NCBI GenBank assembly: GCA_023421135.1
Contig: JAEZUG010000016.1
Coordinates: 1-39,421 of the forward strand
Reading direction: 5' to 3'
Length of the DNA: 39,421 bases
From: Candidatus Cloacimonadota bacterium
GTDB lineage: Bacteria > Cloacimonadota > Cloacimonadia > Cloacimonadales > Cloacimonadaceae
This document shows, one piece after another, positions 32,643 through 39,421 of this stretch. Made by a program: the position numbers and the translations under genes. The notes below the pieces were generated by a model. The model saw only the letters and a list, made by a program, of their open reading frames with translations, searched no databases and was not told the DNA's origin. Within the stretch, counting starts at the first letter, position 1; every line of letters starts with the position of its first letter.

Positions 32643-33337
32643 TTGTCACCTCCCAGATAGGAGCGTTCTATGCCCAGGATAATTCTCAGGCTGCTTCCCA
32701 CAATACCCAGGGCTGCGCTGATCATGATAGCACGTTGAGCCGCTGAATTGGGGAATTCCATGATGAAATCCGTAAGGTTGGGAAGATGGAGCAAGGGGAG
32801 ATTGGAGGGAATCCAGCCTGTGAGCATGGTGCCGAAGCTGCTTCTGCCCAGGATCACGATCACGGCAGTGATCATCAATAGGTTGGACTCAAAGCTGCGG
32901 ATAATGAAGGCACGATAGGCAGCAGAGGCAATGTAGAAAGCCAGGAGGGCAAACATCGTGGCAGAAAGATGCTGATAGACGTTTTCAAAGAGGTAGTCGA
33001 AGGGCTTGAGCCCCAGCCAGGCTTGGATGGAGGCACCATTGCCCAGGATACCATCGGTCTTTTCCATTCCCCAGAGTAAGCCCACAATAAGCATCAAAGC
33101 AAAGCTGATCATGCCTGCCAGATAGTAAGGCCAGTCCTTGACCTTGTTTCTGATCTTCGTGCTATTCACGCGGATGAGGCTCACCTGTCCGAGGAACATG
33201 GCAAAGCCGGAGATAATCATAAACCAGCGTTCCAGAGTCTCGTTGATCTGGCTGAAGGGACGGTGCGGGATGAACTCTGAGGCAAAGACCACCAAGCCTG
33301 CCAGAAAGACTATTACTAAAGGTAAGTTTCTTTTCAT
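32639..33337 (-). CDS. Polytopic membrane protein of unknown function (DUF6754 cassette)
   Basis: A 232-residue protein with about six hydrophobic helices. The first, starting MKRNLPLVIVFLAGLVVFAS, could also be read as a signal anchor. Others lie near 37-55, 70-90, 122-145, 152-170 and 205-222. A conserved-looking loop is GASIQAWLGLKPFDYLFENV, followed by a short amphipathic stretch. No active-site motif is recognised. It ends with an ATGA overlap into the next gene and starts 28 nt after the DUF6754-like gene. Confidence 0.8.
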   Translation of the reverse strand: MKRNLPLVIVFLAGLVVFASEFIPHRPFSQINETLERWFMIISGFAMFLGQVSLIRVNSTKIRNKVKDWPYYLAGMISFALMLIVGLLWGMEKTDGILGNGASIQAWLGLKPFDYLFENVYQHLSATMFALLAFYIASAAYRAFIIRSFESNLLMITAVIVILGRSSFGTMLTGWIPSNLPLLHLPNLTDFIMEFPNSAAQRAIMISAALGIVGSSLRIILGIERSYLGGDK

Positions 33338-33365
33338 ATCATTACACCTACTATAAACTTATTCA

Positions 33366-34472
33366 TCAGAACACCTTCCCAAAGAAATCCTTGAACCAGC
33401 TCCAGCCCAGGGATTCTGTCACAATACCACACAGAATCAGCAGAATGATCAGGAGCTTTCCAAAGTCGTGCCCCTTCAGGCTTCCCAGTTGCTGGGGGTC
33501 TTTGGAGAGATAGGCGGAGGCGGCAAAGAGTTCTTCACCTATCAAAGTATAGTCACAGGACACCACAAAGAAAGGAAGCTGATGAGCCTGAGCGGTTCCT
33601 GCAGTCTGAATAGCTCCAGTGCTAAAGCCTGTTTCTGCCAGGATTAGAGACTCGGCATAGAAGGAACCCATGAAGAAATTGGCTGCAGGTTGTTCACGCA
33701 CCATAATGCCATCTATACCTGCCACATAGCCAAACTGGTCATCTGTGAGGTAGAAGATATTGCTTTCCTTGTAAGCATCCAATCTGCCAGCTTTGAGGTA
33801 AGACTCCCGCACCACTTCCCTAGCTGCAGAGAGCACCATGGAGAAGCGGCAGGGAACGATCAGATCTGTATCATACTCGGCAGCTTTATGTGCCAGATGG
33901 CTCAGAATAGTCATGCTGGCAATAGTCTGAATATCATCCAGATCGGAGATACCGGGAACGTAGAGAATGGGCTTGCCTTTCTCAGTGGCACGTCCGATTG
34001 CCTCATCCATGGAGTCGAGCCCGTTTATTCTTCTCACAAAGAGGTCTTTTCCCCGCTTTGCTGCAAAGATATAGAGCAATATCGCAGCACTGATTACGAT
34101 CAGCATCAAAAGAAAAGAGAGCTTATCAAGATAGAACCACTGCTCGATGGGCTTGGCTTCCAAGACCTGCGCTACCGAATCTGTTTCAGAGACAGCTATC
34201 ATCTGGTAACGATAGGTCTCATCCGGGGAGAGCTCCGTATCCGTGTATGTCCCTTCCGGCTCGGTGCTTTGATTGAGCTCCTGAAAGACCTGCAGACTGT
34301 CTGCCTTCTGGATAGTGACAGTGCTTCCCGCCGGAGCACCTTTCCACTCCAGATTCAAAGCGGTTCCGGCATCATGAGGATAGTCCGTAACCCTGAAGCT
34401 TACTTCCCCTGCCAAGGGTACAAGCGCCACTAGCAGTAGAACGATAAAACCAGAGACAAGACAATCTTTCAT
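33366..34472 (-). CDS. DUF6754-like membrane protein
   Basis: A 368-residue protein. An N-terminal signal or anchor helix (about 5-22) is followed by a fibronectin III-like extracytoplasmic domain (about 25-108, ending ETYRYQMIAVSE), a helix (about 120-140) and a cytoplasmic domain (about 145-340). It ends with a membrane helix (about 345-361). The cytoplasmic part (SMDEAIGRATEKGKPILYVPG ... AESLILAETGFSTGAIQTAGT ... SCDYTLIGEELFAASAYLS) matches my recollection of DUF6754, a family without known function. The Fn3-like domain suggests a contact outside the cytoplasm. It overlaps the lipoprotein gene by 4 nt, so the products are probably made together. Confidence 0.82.
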   Translation of the reverse strand: MKDCLVSGFIVLLLVALVPLAGEVSFRVTDYPHDAGTALNLEWKGAPAGSTVTIQKADSLQVFQELNQSTEPEGTYTDTELSPDETYRYQMIAVSETDSVAQVLEAKPIEQWFYLDKLSFLLMLIVISAAILLYIFAAKRGKDLFVRRINGLDSMDEAIGRATEKGKPILYVPGISDLDDIQTIASMTILSHLAHKAAEYDTDLIVPCRFSMVLSAAREVVRESYLKAGRLDAYKESNIFYLTDDQFGYVAGIDGIMVREQPAANFFMGSFYAESLILAETGFSTGAIQTAGTAQAHQLPFFVVSCDYTLIGEELFAASAYLSKDPQQLGSLKGHDFGKLLIILLILCGIVTESLGWSWFKDFFGKVF

Positions 34473-35275
34473 CTTGTCTCCTTGGAGACAAGGCTATTGA
34501 TCAAGGTGGTCATAGCCCCTATCTGTTGCAAGAGGTCTGCATTGAAAGCAGATGCTGAAGGGGAATCCATCAGCGCTGCCAGCTTGGCGACTTCGTTGTA
34601 AGAAGCCTGAAACCAGGTACTGCTGGTGAGTTCCTCAGTGCTGAAGAGCTGCAGGTTTTTATGTATCGTAGTCCAGAGTCCAGCTTCAAAAGGATTGTCT
34701 CCAACTGCCTCAGTATCTTCTGCTGCCACGATGGCAGAATACAGCCTGGAAACCTCTGCCCATTGTCCCAGCAGGAACAAGGTATAGGTCTCATACTGAG
34801 CAGATTCCCAGGCTGCAGATTCATACTTCTGCTTTAGCTGAGCGCAGGCTGTGCTGATCTCTGCCCAATTGCCTGCCCGGATATAATCCTGCATGGAAGT
34901 CTTCACTTCTAAAGATTGCTTCTCGAGCCCCAGGGCTGTAGCCAGATCAATGTAATCCGAGTAATAGCGATTCAACACCACAGCATTGCCAGTGATAGCT
35001 GCCAGCATCAGATCTGCTTGCAAAACTCCCAGAGCATAGACGCTTCTCTGATCGGTTGCTCCAGCCTTAAAAACATCCTTTGGCATGACAGATAGAATCT
35101 GGGAGGGATTAATCACTTCCAGCTTGGTTGTAACAGTCTGGATGGAGGGGACGGGAACAAAGTCTGTGATGGCTTGAGCGATGTCATCATTGGGGAGCTT
35201 CTTTCTGTCCTTATTACAGGCCGGCAGAAGCGCCAGGATCATCACAATCAAGCAGTAAAAGATTCTCTTTTTCAT
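34469..35275 (-). CDS. Helical lipoprotein heading the DUF6754 cassette
   Basis: A 268-residue predicted lipoprotein: MKKRIFYCLIVMILALLPAC is a lipoprotein signal with the lipobox LPAC (Cys20). The mature part is largely helical, with repeated Ala/Leu-rich stretches (GVLQADLMLAAITGN, WAEISTACAQLKQKYESAAW), perhaps a TPR-like fold. No enzyme motif is recognised. The frame is open 26 codons further (to 35353), but ATG 35275 begins a normal signal peptide, has AAAGGA upstream, and the longer start would overlap the candidate promoter. It is the first gene of the - strand run. Confidence 0.82.
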   Translation of the reverse strand: MKKRIFYCLIVMILALLPACNKDRKKLPNDDIAQAITDFVPVPSIQTVTTKLEVINPSQILSVMPKDVFKAGATDQRSVYALGVLQADLMLAAITGNAVVLNRYYSDYIDLATALGLEKQSLEVKTSMQDYIRAGNWAEISTACAQLKQKYESAAWESAQYETYTLFLLGQWAEVSRLYSAIVAAEDTEAVGDNPFEAGLWTTIHKNLQLFSTEELTSSTWFQASYNEVAKLAALMDSPSASAFNADLLQQIGAMTTLINSLVSKETR

Positions 35276-35324
35276 ACTCAGAAATTCCTTTGATCTAATC
35301 GTTATCATAAAGTAAACAGAGCTC

Positions 35325-35353
35325 ATAACATCACAAGAACAAAGCTGTGACAA
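35325..35353 (-). promoter_or_regulatory. Candidate promoter of the lipoprotein-DUF6754 operon
   Basis: On the - strand, TTGTCA (35353-35348, five of six) and TGTTAT (35330-35325, four of six) are 17 nt apart. They lie about 50 nt before the lipoprotein start codon, in the only sizeable gap upstream of this gene run. Confidence 0.5.
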
Positions 35354-35419
35354 GCTCTCACAAAGTCAAGTGTTATATTGCTGTTTCTCGTATCTGACTG
35401 AATTCTATTCATAAGCTTA

Positions 35420-36730
35420 CTAGAGTCCCTGAAGGTCATTGTGGTAGCGAGTGCATTCATTACAAAGATGATAGCTGCAGTAGCGGTTGTAGAGCTCCTG
35501 CAGGCCTTGTTGATACACCGCTCTGGAGCTCACCAGCCTGATCTGGGAGGGATTCACGTGTTTCTGCATGGAACGCAGGACGTGATTTTCCTGTAGAGGA
35601 GGAAAACTGAGATACTCTTCCATGAGCTTCTGCTTAGCTTCGGTTTGGGCGTGCTTCTCATACCACAAATACAAAATTGGCAGGTAGATATTGAGCAGGA
35701 GAGCATTCAGGATGTCTTTACCGGGTTTGGGAACGTAATCAAATCCCGGAGCTGCGCTCTTCACAAATAGAGACTGTAGTCTTTGAACCCTGCCTTTTTC
35801 ATCGCTGCACTCGAGTATCTCCATCAAAGAATGCATTAGTCCCGGTTCCACAAGCTTGTAGAGCACAGAGAGAAAGGAAATCAATCTATAGATTGGATGG
35901 GCACCGGGACGCACCCGAAAGAGCTGCCAATCAATCTGGATCGGCTTGGCATAGAATCTCTGGCTTTCATAACAAGATAGAAGATACGTGCGTTGCTCTT
36001 CTGGCAGTGCTTTGGGGCTCTTTTGCAAGAGACCGCTGGAGCAGAGGAAAATTGCTATCAGTTCATCCAGTTGCAAGCCCTCAGCCTTCCAGGCTTTGAT
36101 CTCCTGCAGAGGCAGAGACGAGGCCAGGCTGAAGAAATTGAGTTTGTTCTTGTCGTAACCCAGAGCTTCCATCATGCCTTCGTAGAGGAGTTGATCAAAA
36201 TCACTCAAGCCCAGGATGGCATTGAAGCGGCGCACTTTGGCACGAAAGCGGAGCTTGCCAAAGAGACTCAGACGAGCTGCCAGGTTATCGTTGTCGATCG
36301 CCGAGAGCAGCTCGCAATAGGTGTTGATAGCTCCATCCAGAGCAGGATCATGAGCTTCTAAAAGCTTTTGGATATCGGCACTTAGCTGGTCTTTAAGCTC
36401 CAGTATCTCCAGAGTTTCCCCATTTTCTTTGATAGTGTAGTCCTGGCTCTGATTATGCTGCAAAACCACATGCAGAACCACCCGGTTGTAATAGGGATCT
36501 TCCTCGTGGGAATGAGCTTTCCAATCGCTGGTCTTGAGATGAATCTCCACGCTGCCCTGCAGGGCTTGTCCTCCAAGCTCGATAATGGCAAAAGAAAAAT
36601 CCGGACCACGCCCGGTATTGAACTGCCCCTGAAAAGTGATTCTCACGCTCTTTCCGGATACTGTGGTCAGTTCACTCTTAAGGTGCCCTGCGTCCCAGAT
36701 ATGATAGAGAAACTTCTCGTTCAGATCCAT
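35420..36730 (-). CDS. DUF2851 family protein
   Basis: A 436-residue protein. The N-terminal third carries the family pattern: LYHIWDAGHLKSELTTVSGK, then NTGRGPDFSFAIIELGG, GSVEIHLKTSDWKAH and DPYYNRVVLHVVLQ. The conserved Asp, Glu and His in 'GPDF ... GSVEIH ... DW..H' look like a possible metal or nuclease-like site, but no activity is established. The C-terminus is helical and ends with a Cys/His group (CSYHLCNECTRYH). ATG 36730 is chosen because it overlaps the mtgA stop (TGATG); a TTG one codon earlier is possible. The pair mtgA-DUF2851 suggests co-expression only. Confidence 0.88.
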   Translation of the reverse strand: MDLNEKFLYHIWDAGHLKSELTTVSGKSVRITFQGQFNTGRGPDFSFAIIELGGQALQGSVEIHLKTSDWKAHSHEEDPYYNRVVLHVVLQHNQSQDYTIKENGETLEILELKDQLSADIQKLLEAHDPALDGAINTYCELLSAIDNDNLAARLSLFGKLRFRAKVRRFNAILGLSDFDQLLYEGMMEALGYDKNKLNFFSLASSLPLQEIKAWKAEGLQLDELIAIFLCSSGLLQKSPKALPEEQRTYLLSCYESQRFYAKPIQIDWQLFRVRPGAHPIYRLISFLSVLYKLVEPGLMHSLMEILECSDEKGRVQRLQSLFVKSAAPGFDYVPKPGKDILNALLLNIYLPILYLWYEKHAQTEAKQKLMEEYLSFPPLQENHVLRSMQKHVNPSQIRLVSSRAVYQQGLQELYNRYCSYHLCNECTRYHNDLQGL

Positions 36731-37434
36731 CAATAGTATCTTTGCAGCATCCTGTAGCGGGCTCGGGCTGAAGCTGAGCGATTGTAATTGTGGGGGTTAT
36801 ATTTGATAGGATTGGTAATCACAGCAATCAACTTCATGCTTTGAGTGCGGCTGATATTGGCGCAGGATCTGCCGTAATATTGCAACGAAGCCGTTTCTAT
36901 GCCATAGATTCCCTTACCCCACTCAATGTAGTTCAGATAGAGCTCCAACATCCGGTTTTTGGACATCAGCAGCTCCATAATGATCGTCACCTGAATCTCC
37001 AGATATTTCCGGAAATAGTTGCGATGTGTGGTGAGGAACATCGTGCGCGCCAATTGGTTACTGATAGTGCTGGCTCCGAAGCGGATGCCTCCGGCTCTTT
37101 GGTTGCGTTCATAGGCTTCTCTGACCATATTCCACTCAAACCCAAAGTGCTTGTAGAAATTTCCGTCTTCCAAGCTTACAACCATGTTCCTGGTGCGGCG
37201 CGGTATCTCTTCCAGATTGATATAGCTGCGTTCCCGGACGGGGTAACCCTTTTCAATCCAGCGGCTGAGCATCAGAGGCGTGAGGGGTGGATTGATGAAG
37301 TTGTAGAGCAGGGTCAGAAACGCTACAACGCCCCAAAACCAAAGATGAGCCTGAAACACAAACCTGATCACACGAATCAGAAAAGGTCTCTTGCGCTTGC
37401 CTTTAGCCTGCTTGATCTTCGGTGTCTTTGCCAC
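36730..37434 (-). CDS. mtgA: MtgA, monofunctional peptidoglycan glycosyltransferase
   Basis: A 234-residue GT51 enzyme that polymerises lipid II into glycan strands and lacks a transpeptidase domain. A basic N-terminus and one membrane helix (about 30-48) precede the catalytic domain: SLEDGNFYKHFGFEW with catalytic Glu89, GASTISNQLARTMFL (120-134), the second region RKYLEIQVTIIMELLMSKNRMLELYLNYIEWGKG (parts of residues 142-177) and GIETASLQYYG. The usual STITQQ reads STISNQ. The start is GTG with AAGGA nine bases upstream. It complements FtsW as a glycan polymerase. Confidence 0.95.
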   Translation of the reverse strand: MAKTPKIKQAKGKRKRPFLIRVIRFVFQAHLWFWGVVAFLTLLYNFINPPLTPLMLSRWIEKGYPVRERSYINLEEIPRRTRNMVVSLEDGNFYKHFGFEWNMVREAYERNQRAGGIRFGASTISNQLARTMFLTTHRNYFRKYLEIQVTIIMELLMSKNRMLELYLNYIEWGKGIYGIETASLQYYGRSCANISRTQSMKLIAVITNPIKYNPHNYNRSASARARYRMLQRYY

Positions 37435-37547
37435 TATCTGTATCCTTGTTGAGTTTTCACGGAAGCATGAACCTGCGAATCATCTCAAGATCTCTCTGGA
37501 TGACTCTGGATTCCAGGGTCAAGCAGATCAGTGCTTCCCGAATCCGG

Positions 37548-37610
37548 ATAAAACAAGGGTGTTTGGATCATTGTATCCTGCCAGAGGATAGACAAAGCTC
37601 CAAACACCCT
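37548..37610 (-). terminator. Terminator-like hairpin downstream of rpsT
   Basis: Perfect 12-bp arms (AGGGTGTTTGGA, 37556-37567, and TCCAAACACCCT, 37599-37610) enclose a 31-nt loop with a small inner hairpin. On the - strand the stem is followed by TGTTTTATCC. It lies 33 nt beyond the rpsT stop. Confidence 0.7.
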
Positions 37611-37642
37611 GATATTATCACAGGATAAGCTTTATTGCCCGT

Positions 37643-37915
37643 TTACTTTGCTGCGGCTTCCGGTTGGGTCTTGTTGACGAAATCGGCCAGACGGGATTTG
37701 CGTCTGGAAGCGGTTCTGGAATGGATCACACCCTTCTTGGCGGCTTTATCGAGCTGGGAATAGAGCTTGTTCAGCATGGTATCCCGTTCTTCGGGGCTCA
37801 TATCAACATGAATCTGCTTGGAAAGGGTCTTGATCGTCTTTTTTACGTAGTTGTTACGGGCTTGACGCTTGGCGTCTGTCTTCATTCTTTTCTTGGGCGA
37901 TTTGTGATGTGGCAT
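37643..37915 (-). CDS. rpsT: Ribosomal protein S20
   Basis: A 90-residue, very basic, helical protein of the 30S subunit that binds 16S rRNA. KRMKTDAKRQARN near the start, the central helix and the GVIHSRTASRRKSRLADFVN segment are S20 signatures. Length is typical. AGAGGA lies just upstream of the ATG. It is transcribed as a single gene, with a hairpin terminator behind it. Confidence 0.96.
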   Translation of the reverse strand: MPHHKSPKKRMKTDAKRQARNNYVKKTIKTLSKQIHVDMSPEERDTMLNKLYSQLDKAAKKGVIHSRTASRRKSRLADFVNKTQPEAAAK

Positions 37916-37952
37916 CTTATCCTCTTTTTCATCTTAGTAAGTTTATAAACCA

Positions 37953-37979
37953 AAAATAAATGCAAGTCTTTCTTGTCAA
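37953..37979 (-). promoter_or_regulatory. Candidate rpsT promoter
   Basis: On the - strand a perfect TTGACA (37979-37974) is followed by TATTTT (37958-37953) with a short 15-nt spacer in an AT-rich stretch about 40 nt before the rpsT start. The spacing is below optimum. Confidence 0.35.
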
Positions 37980-38162
37980 CTGCTTTTTGCCTATGTAAGA
38001 CAAGAGACTCTCCAAACTACTGGGTGGGCAGGATGGAGACTTCGCCTTAGCTTATCTTTAGTGAGCTTCGGTTCGTCAACAAACCTGATCGAGTTGATCC
38101 TGAAAGGAGATCGAATACAATCAGGTGAACATGGCCAATGTTCAGTCCACTCACGCACTCTG

Positions 38163-38247
38163 ACCCGACACCCATGAGACACCCATGTGACACCCATGTG
38201 ACACCCATGTAACTTCATGCGTGTCACATGGGTATGAGATGCGTTTC
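38163..38247 (+). repeat. Dispersed 11-bp-unit palindromic element, copy D
   Basis: Units GACACCCATGA (38167-38177) and three GACACCCATGT (38178-38188, 38189-38199, 38200-38210) are followed by inverse units through GGGTATGAGATGCGTTTC (to 38247). It has the same orientation and nearly the same sequence as copy A, more than 37 kb away. Confidence 0.9.
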
Positions 38248-38327
38248 TATCGAGTGCAGAATTAGGGAGCAGCTAATGGAGACGGATCACCGAAGCTGCA
38301 ATAATTAGAACAGATAAGGGAGCAATT

Positions 38328-38669
38328 ATGTCTAAGAACTATATCAAGAATCTGGCTGCGGAACAGACAATCAAGCTGGATGAGCAGGTGCAATACAGCC
38401 AGGGGCAGATCGTAAGCCGGACTCTGGCGCAGAACAAAGCTGTCAGCCTCACTCTCTTTGCTTTTTCCCAGGGAGAAGAAATCAGCTCGCATGAGTCCCA
38501 TGGAGATGCATTGATAACCGTTCTGGATGGAGAGGGCGAGATCACGATTGGTGCGAAGACTCATCTGGTCAAAGCCGGAGAATCCGTTCTGATGCCGGCC
38601 GGCATTCCTCACGCTGTGAAAGCTGTGTCCAACTTCAAGATGTACCTGACGGTGGTGTTTCCGGAATAG
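38328..38669 (+). CDS. Small single-domain cupin
   Basis: A 113-residue beta-barrel cupin. Motif 1 runs from G49 through H55 and H58 (GEEISSHESHGDALITVLDG), motif 2 is PAGIPHAV with H95. The His residues can bind a metal. The Glu usual in motif 1 is Asp60 or absent. Such small cupins bind sugars, or serve as dioxygenases or sensors; the substrate cannot be told here. GGGAG precedes the ATG. It lies between element copy D and the transposase gene. Confidence 0.88.
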   Translation: MSKNYIKNLAAEQTIKLDEQVQYSQGQIVSRTLAQNKAVSLTLFAFSQGEEISSHESHGDALITVLDGEGEITIGAKTHLVKAGESVLMPAGIPHAVKAVSNFKMYLTVVFPE

Positions 38670-38704
38670 GCTTACAAGGAGAGACCGTTCGTCGAATTGT
38701 AAAC

Positions 38705-39358
38705 ATGAGTTGCATGGATAAGGAATTAATCCGCTATTGGAGTCACGGACCTCACTACCAGTTTAGTGACTCAGTTGTCTTCATAAGCTGGCGTCTGGCA
38801 GGCACTTTGCCACAGCATGTCTTACATCTATTCAACGAGCTGAGTACCAATCCTCATAAGGATGACAATAGATGGGCATGTGACCAGATAAAACAAAATA
38901 ACGCTTATTTATTTCAGAAGTTCCTGAGATATGATGCAGAGCTGGCATCCCTGCAAAATCCGGATTTCTCCTTGAATGATCCACAAGTTGCCAGAATTAT
39001 AACAGGGGCATTTCAATACTTTGCTGGGCAGCGTTATGAGTTGCACGCTTTTTGTGTGATGCCTAATCATGTTCATCTATTGATACGAGCTCTTTTAAAA
39101 TGCTATGATGAGTATTATCATATGGCCGATATAGTACAATCACTGAAGAGTTTCACTTCCAGGAAGATAAACAATCATTTAGGAAGAAAGGGGCAGGTTT
39201 GGGATCACTTTTATTTCGATAGAGTTGTCAGTGATCTCAGTAGTTATGAGAATGTTGTGCAGTATATTATGATAAATCCCGTGAAAGCCAAACTGGTGCG
39301 TAACATAGAAGATTGGAAGTATAGCTTCTTTGATCCAAAGTATTTGAAGAAGCTATAG
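38705..39358 (+). CDS. REP-associated tyrosine transposase (RAYT, Y1_Tnp/HUH family)
   Basis: A 217-residue HUH-type single-strand nuclease of the IS200/IS605-related RAYT group. LHAFCVMPNHVHLLIR contains the His-hydrophobic-His metal site (H122-V-H124). YENVVQYIMINPVKAKLV carries the likely nucleophile Tyr187, aligning with the Tyr before 'INPVK' in the E. coli enzyme as I recall it. GRKGQVWDHFYFDRVV is also typical. RAYTs act on repetitive palindromes rather than moving as ordinary insertion sequences, and two perfect hairpins follow the gene at 39383-39420. An in-frame ATG at 38714 is an alternative start; no clear Shine-Dalgarno is visible. Confidence 0.93.
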   Translation: MSCMDKELIRYWSHGPHYQFSDSVVFISWRLAGTLPQHVLHLFNELSTNPHKDDNRWACDQIKQNNAYLFQKFLRYDAELASLQNPDFSLNDPQVARIITGAFQYFAGQRYELHAFCVMPNHVHLLIRALLKCYDEYYHMADIVQSLKSFTSRKINNHLGRKGQVWDHFYFDRVVSDLSSYENVVQYIMINPVKAKLVRNIEDWKYSFFDPKYLKKL

Positions 39359-39382
39359 ATAGGCTGAGACCTCCTTTTTGGG

Positions 39383-39420
39383 TTGCCAAGCTCCAGCTTG
39401 GCAATGGCAGCGGAGCTGCC
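39383..39420. repeat. Pair of perfect REP-like hairpins downstream of the RAYT gene
   Basis: Hairpin 1 is TTGCCAAGCT (39383-39392) with AGCTTGGCAA (39395-39404) and a 2-nt loop. Hairpin 2 is GGCAGC-GGA-GCTGCC (39406-39420). One base separates them and the window ends there, so the array may continue. Confidence 0.85.
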
Positions 39421-39421
39421 T

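Larger units (their letters stand above)
37916..38327. other. Divergent intergenic region between rpsT and the cupin gene
   Basis: It holds the candidate rpsT promoter, a loose inverted pair ACCTGAT/ATCAGGT (38083-38089 with 38120-38126), the palindrome GAACAT-GGCCA-ATGTTC (38127-38143), element copy D (38163-38247) and, just before the cupin start, the Shine-Dalgarno GGGAG. No gene is present. Confidence 0.7.

Noticed and set aside
33690..34433. 247-codon + strand frame opposite the DUF6754-like gene
   Set aside because: Shadow of a coding frame that is part of an overlapping operon.
35276..35353. N-terminal extension of the lipoprotein
   Set aside because: It would bury the signal peptide 26 residues inside the protein and overlaps the candidate promoter.
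38705..39358. Inactive RAYT because Phe150 stands in the KSFTSRKIN segment where some relatives have Tyr
   Set aside because: The nucleophile in the characterised E. coli enzyme lies before the INPVK motif, and Tyr187 is present there.

Overview
The window looks like chromosomal DNA from a Gram-negative, meso-diaminopimelate-type bacterium. It is most likely a member of Candidatus Cloacimonadota (WWE1) or a close relative in the wider Fibrobacteres-Chlorobi-Bacteroidetes neighbourhood. The grounds are a very large secreted C25-like protein ending in a 'NYPNPFNP...' C-terminal sorting/FlgD-like domain, a MurE-MurF fusion carrying the DNPR meso-DAP motif, DUF2851 and DUF6754-type proteins, and palindrome-rich intergenic DNA. 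This assignment is inference; no 16S rRNA or other taxonomic marker gene is present.

Layout. 1-108: the 3' end of a gene, possibly an outer-membrane barrel. 109-1062: non-coding, with short tandem repeats, hairpins and copy A of a dispersed repeat. 1063-17337: a compact division and cell wall (dcw) cluster, all on +: mraZ, rsmH, ftsL-like, ftsI (with PASTA domains), murE-murF fusion, mraY, murD, ftsW, murG, murC, ftsQ, ftsA, ftsZ, ending in a strong hairpin terminator. Most junctions overlap (ATGA or TAATG). murB and ddl are absent. 17338-17774: repeats, including copy B. 17775-18626: an ATP-cone/Mrr-like nuclease. 18722-22025: tyrS, a site-2-protease-like M50 protein and glnA, followed by a terminator. 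22167-27623: the 1818-residue C25 (gingipain)-like secreted protein. 27624-28890: 1.27 kb of palindromic repeats with copy C. 28891-35275 (- strand): a seven-gene run of lipoprotein, DUF6754-like protein, three envelope proteins, an Aas-like acyl-activating enzyme and a class II aldolase. 35420-37434 (-): DUF2851 protein and MtgA. 37643-37915 (-): rpsT. 37916-38327: intergenic with copy D. 38328-39358 (+): a small cupin and a REP-associated tyrosine transposase, followed by two perfect hairpins at the window edge.

How the genes work together. The dcw cluster encodes cytoplasmic precursor synthesis (MurC, MurD, MurE-MurF), the lipid steps (MraY, MurG), septal polymerisation (FtsW, FtsI) and the scaffold (FtsL, FtsQ, FtsA, FtsZ). 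MtgA adds a separate glycan polymerase. The - strand DUF6754 cassette has tight coupling and a candidate promoter, so it probably makes one membrane complex of unknown function.

Most notable signals: (1) an about 85-bp element present four times. It is built from four 11-bp units facing about three diverged inverted units, and lies only between transcription units. (2) The DUF6754 envelope cassette. (3) The nucleotide-sensor/nuclease fusion. (4) The C25 protein whose canonical catalytic His position reads Tyr. (5) A RAYT transposase next to REP-like hairpins.
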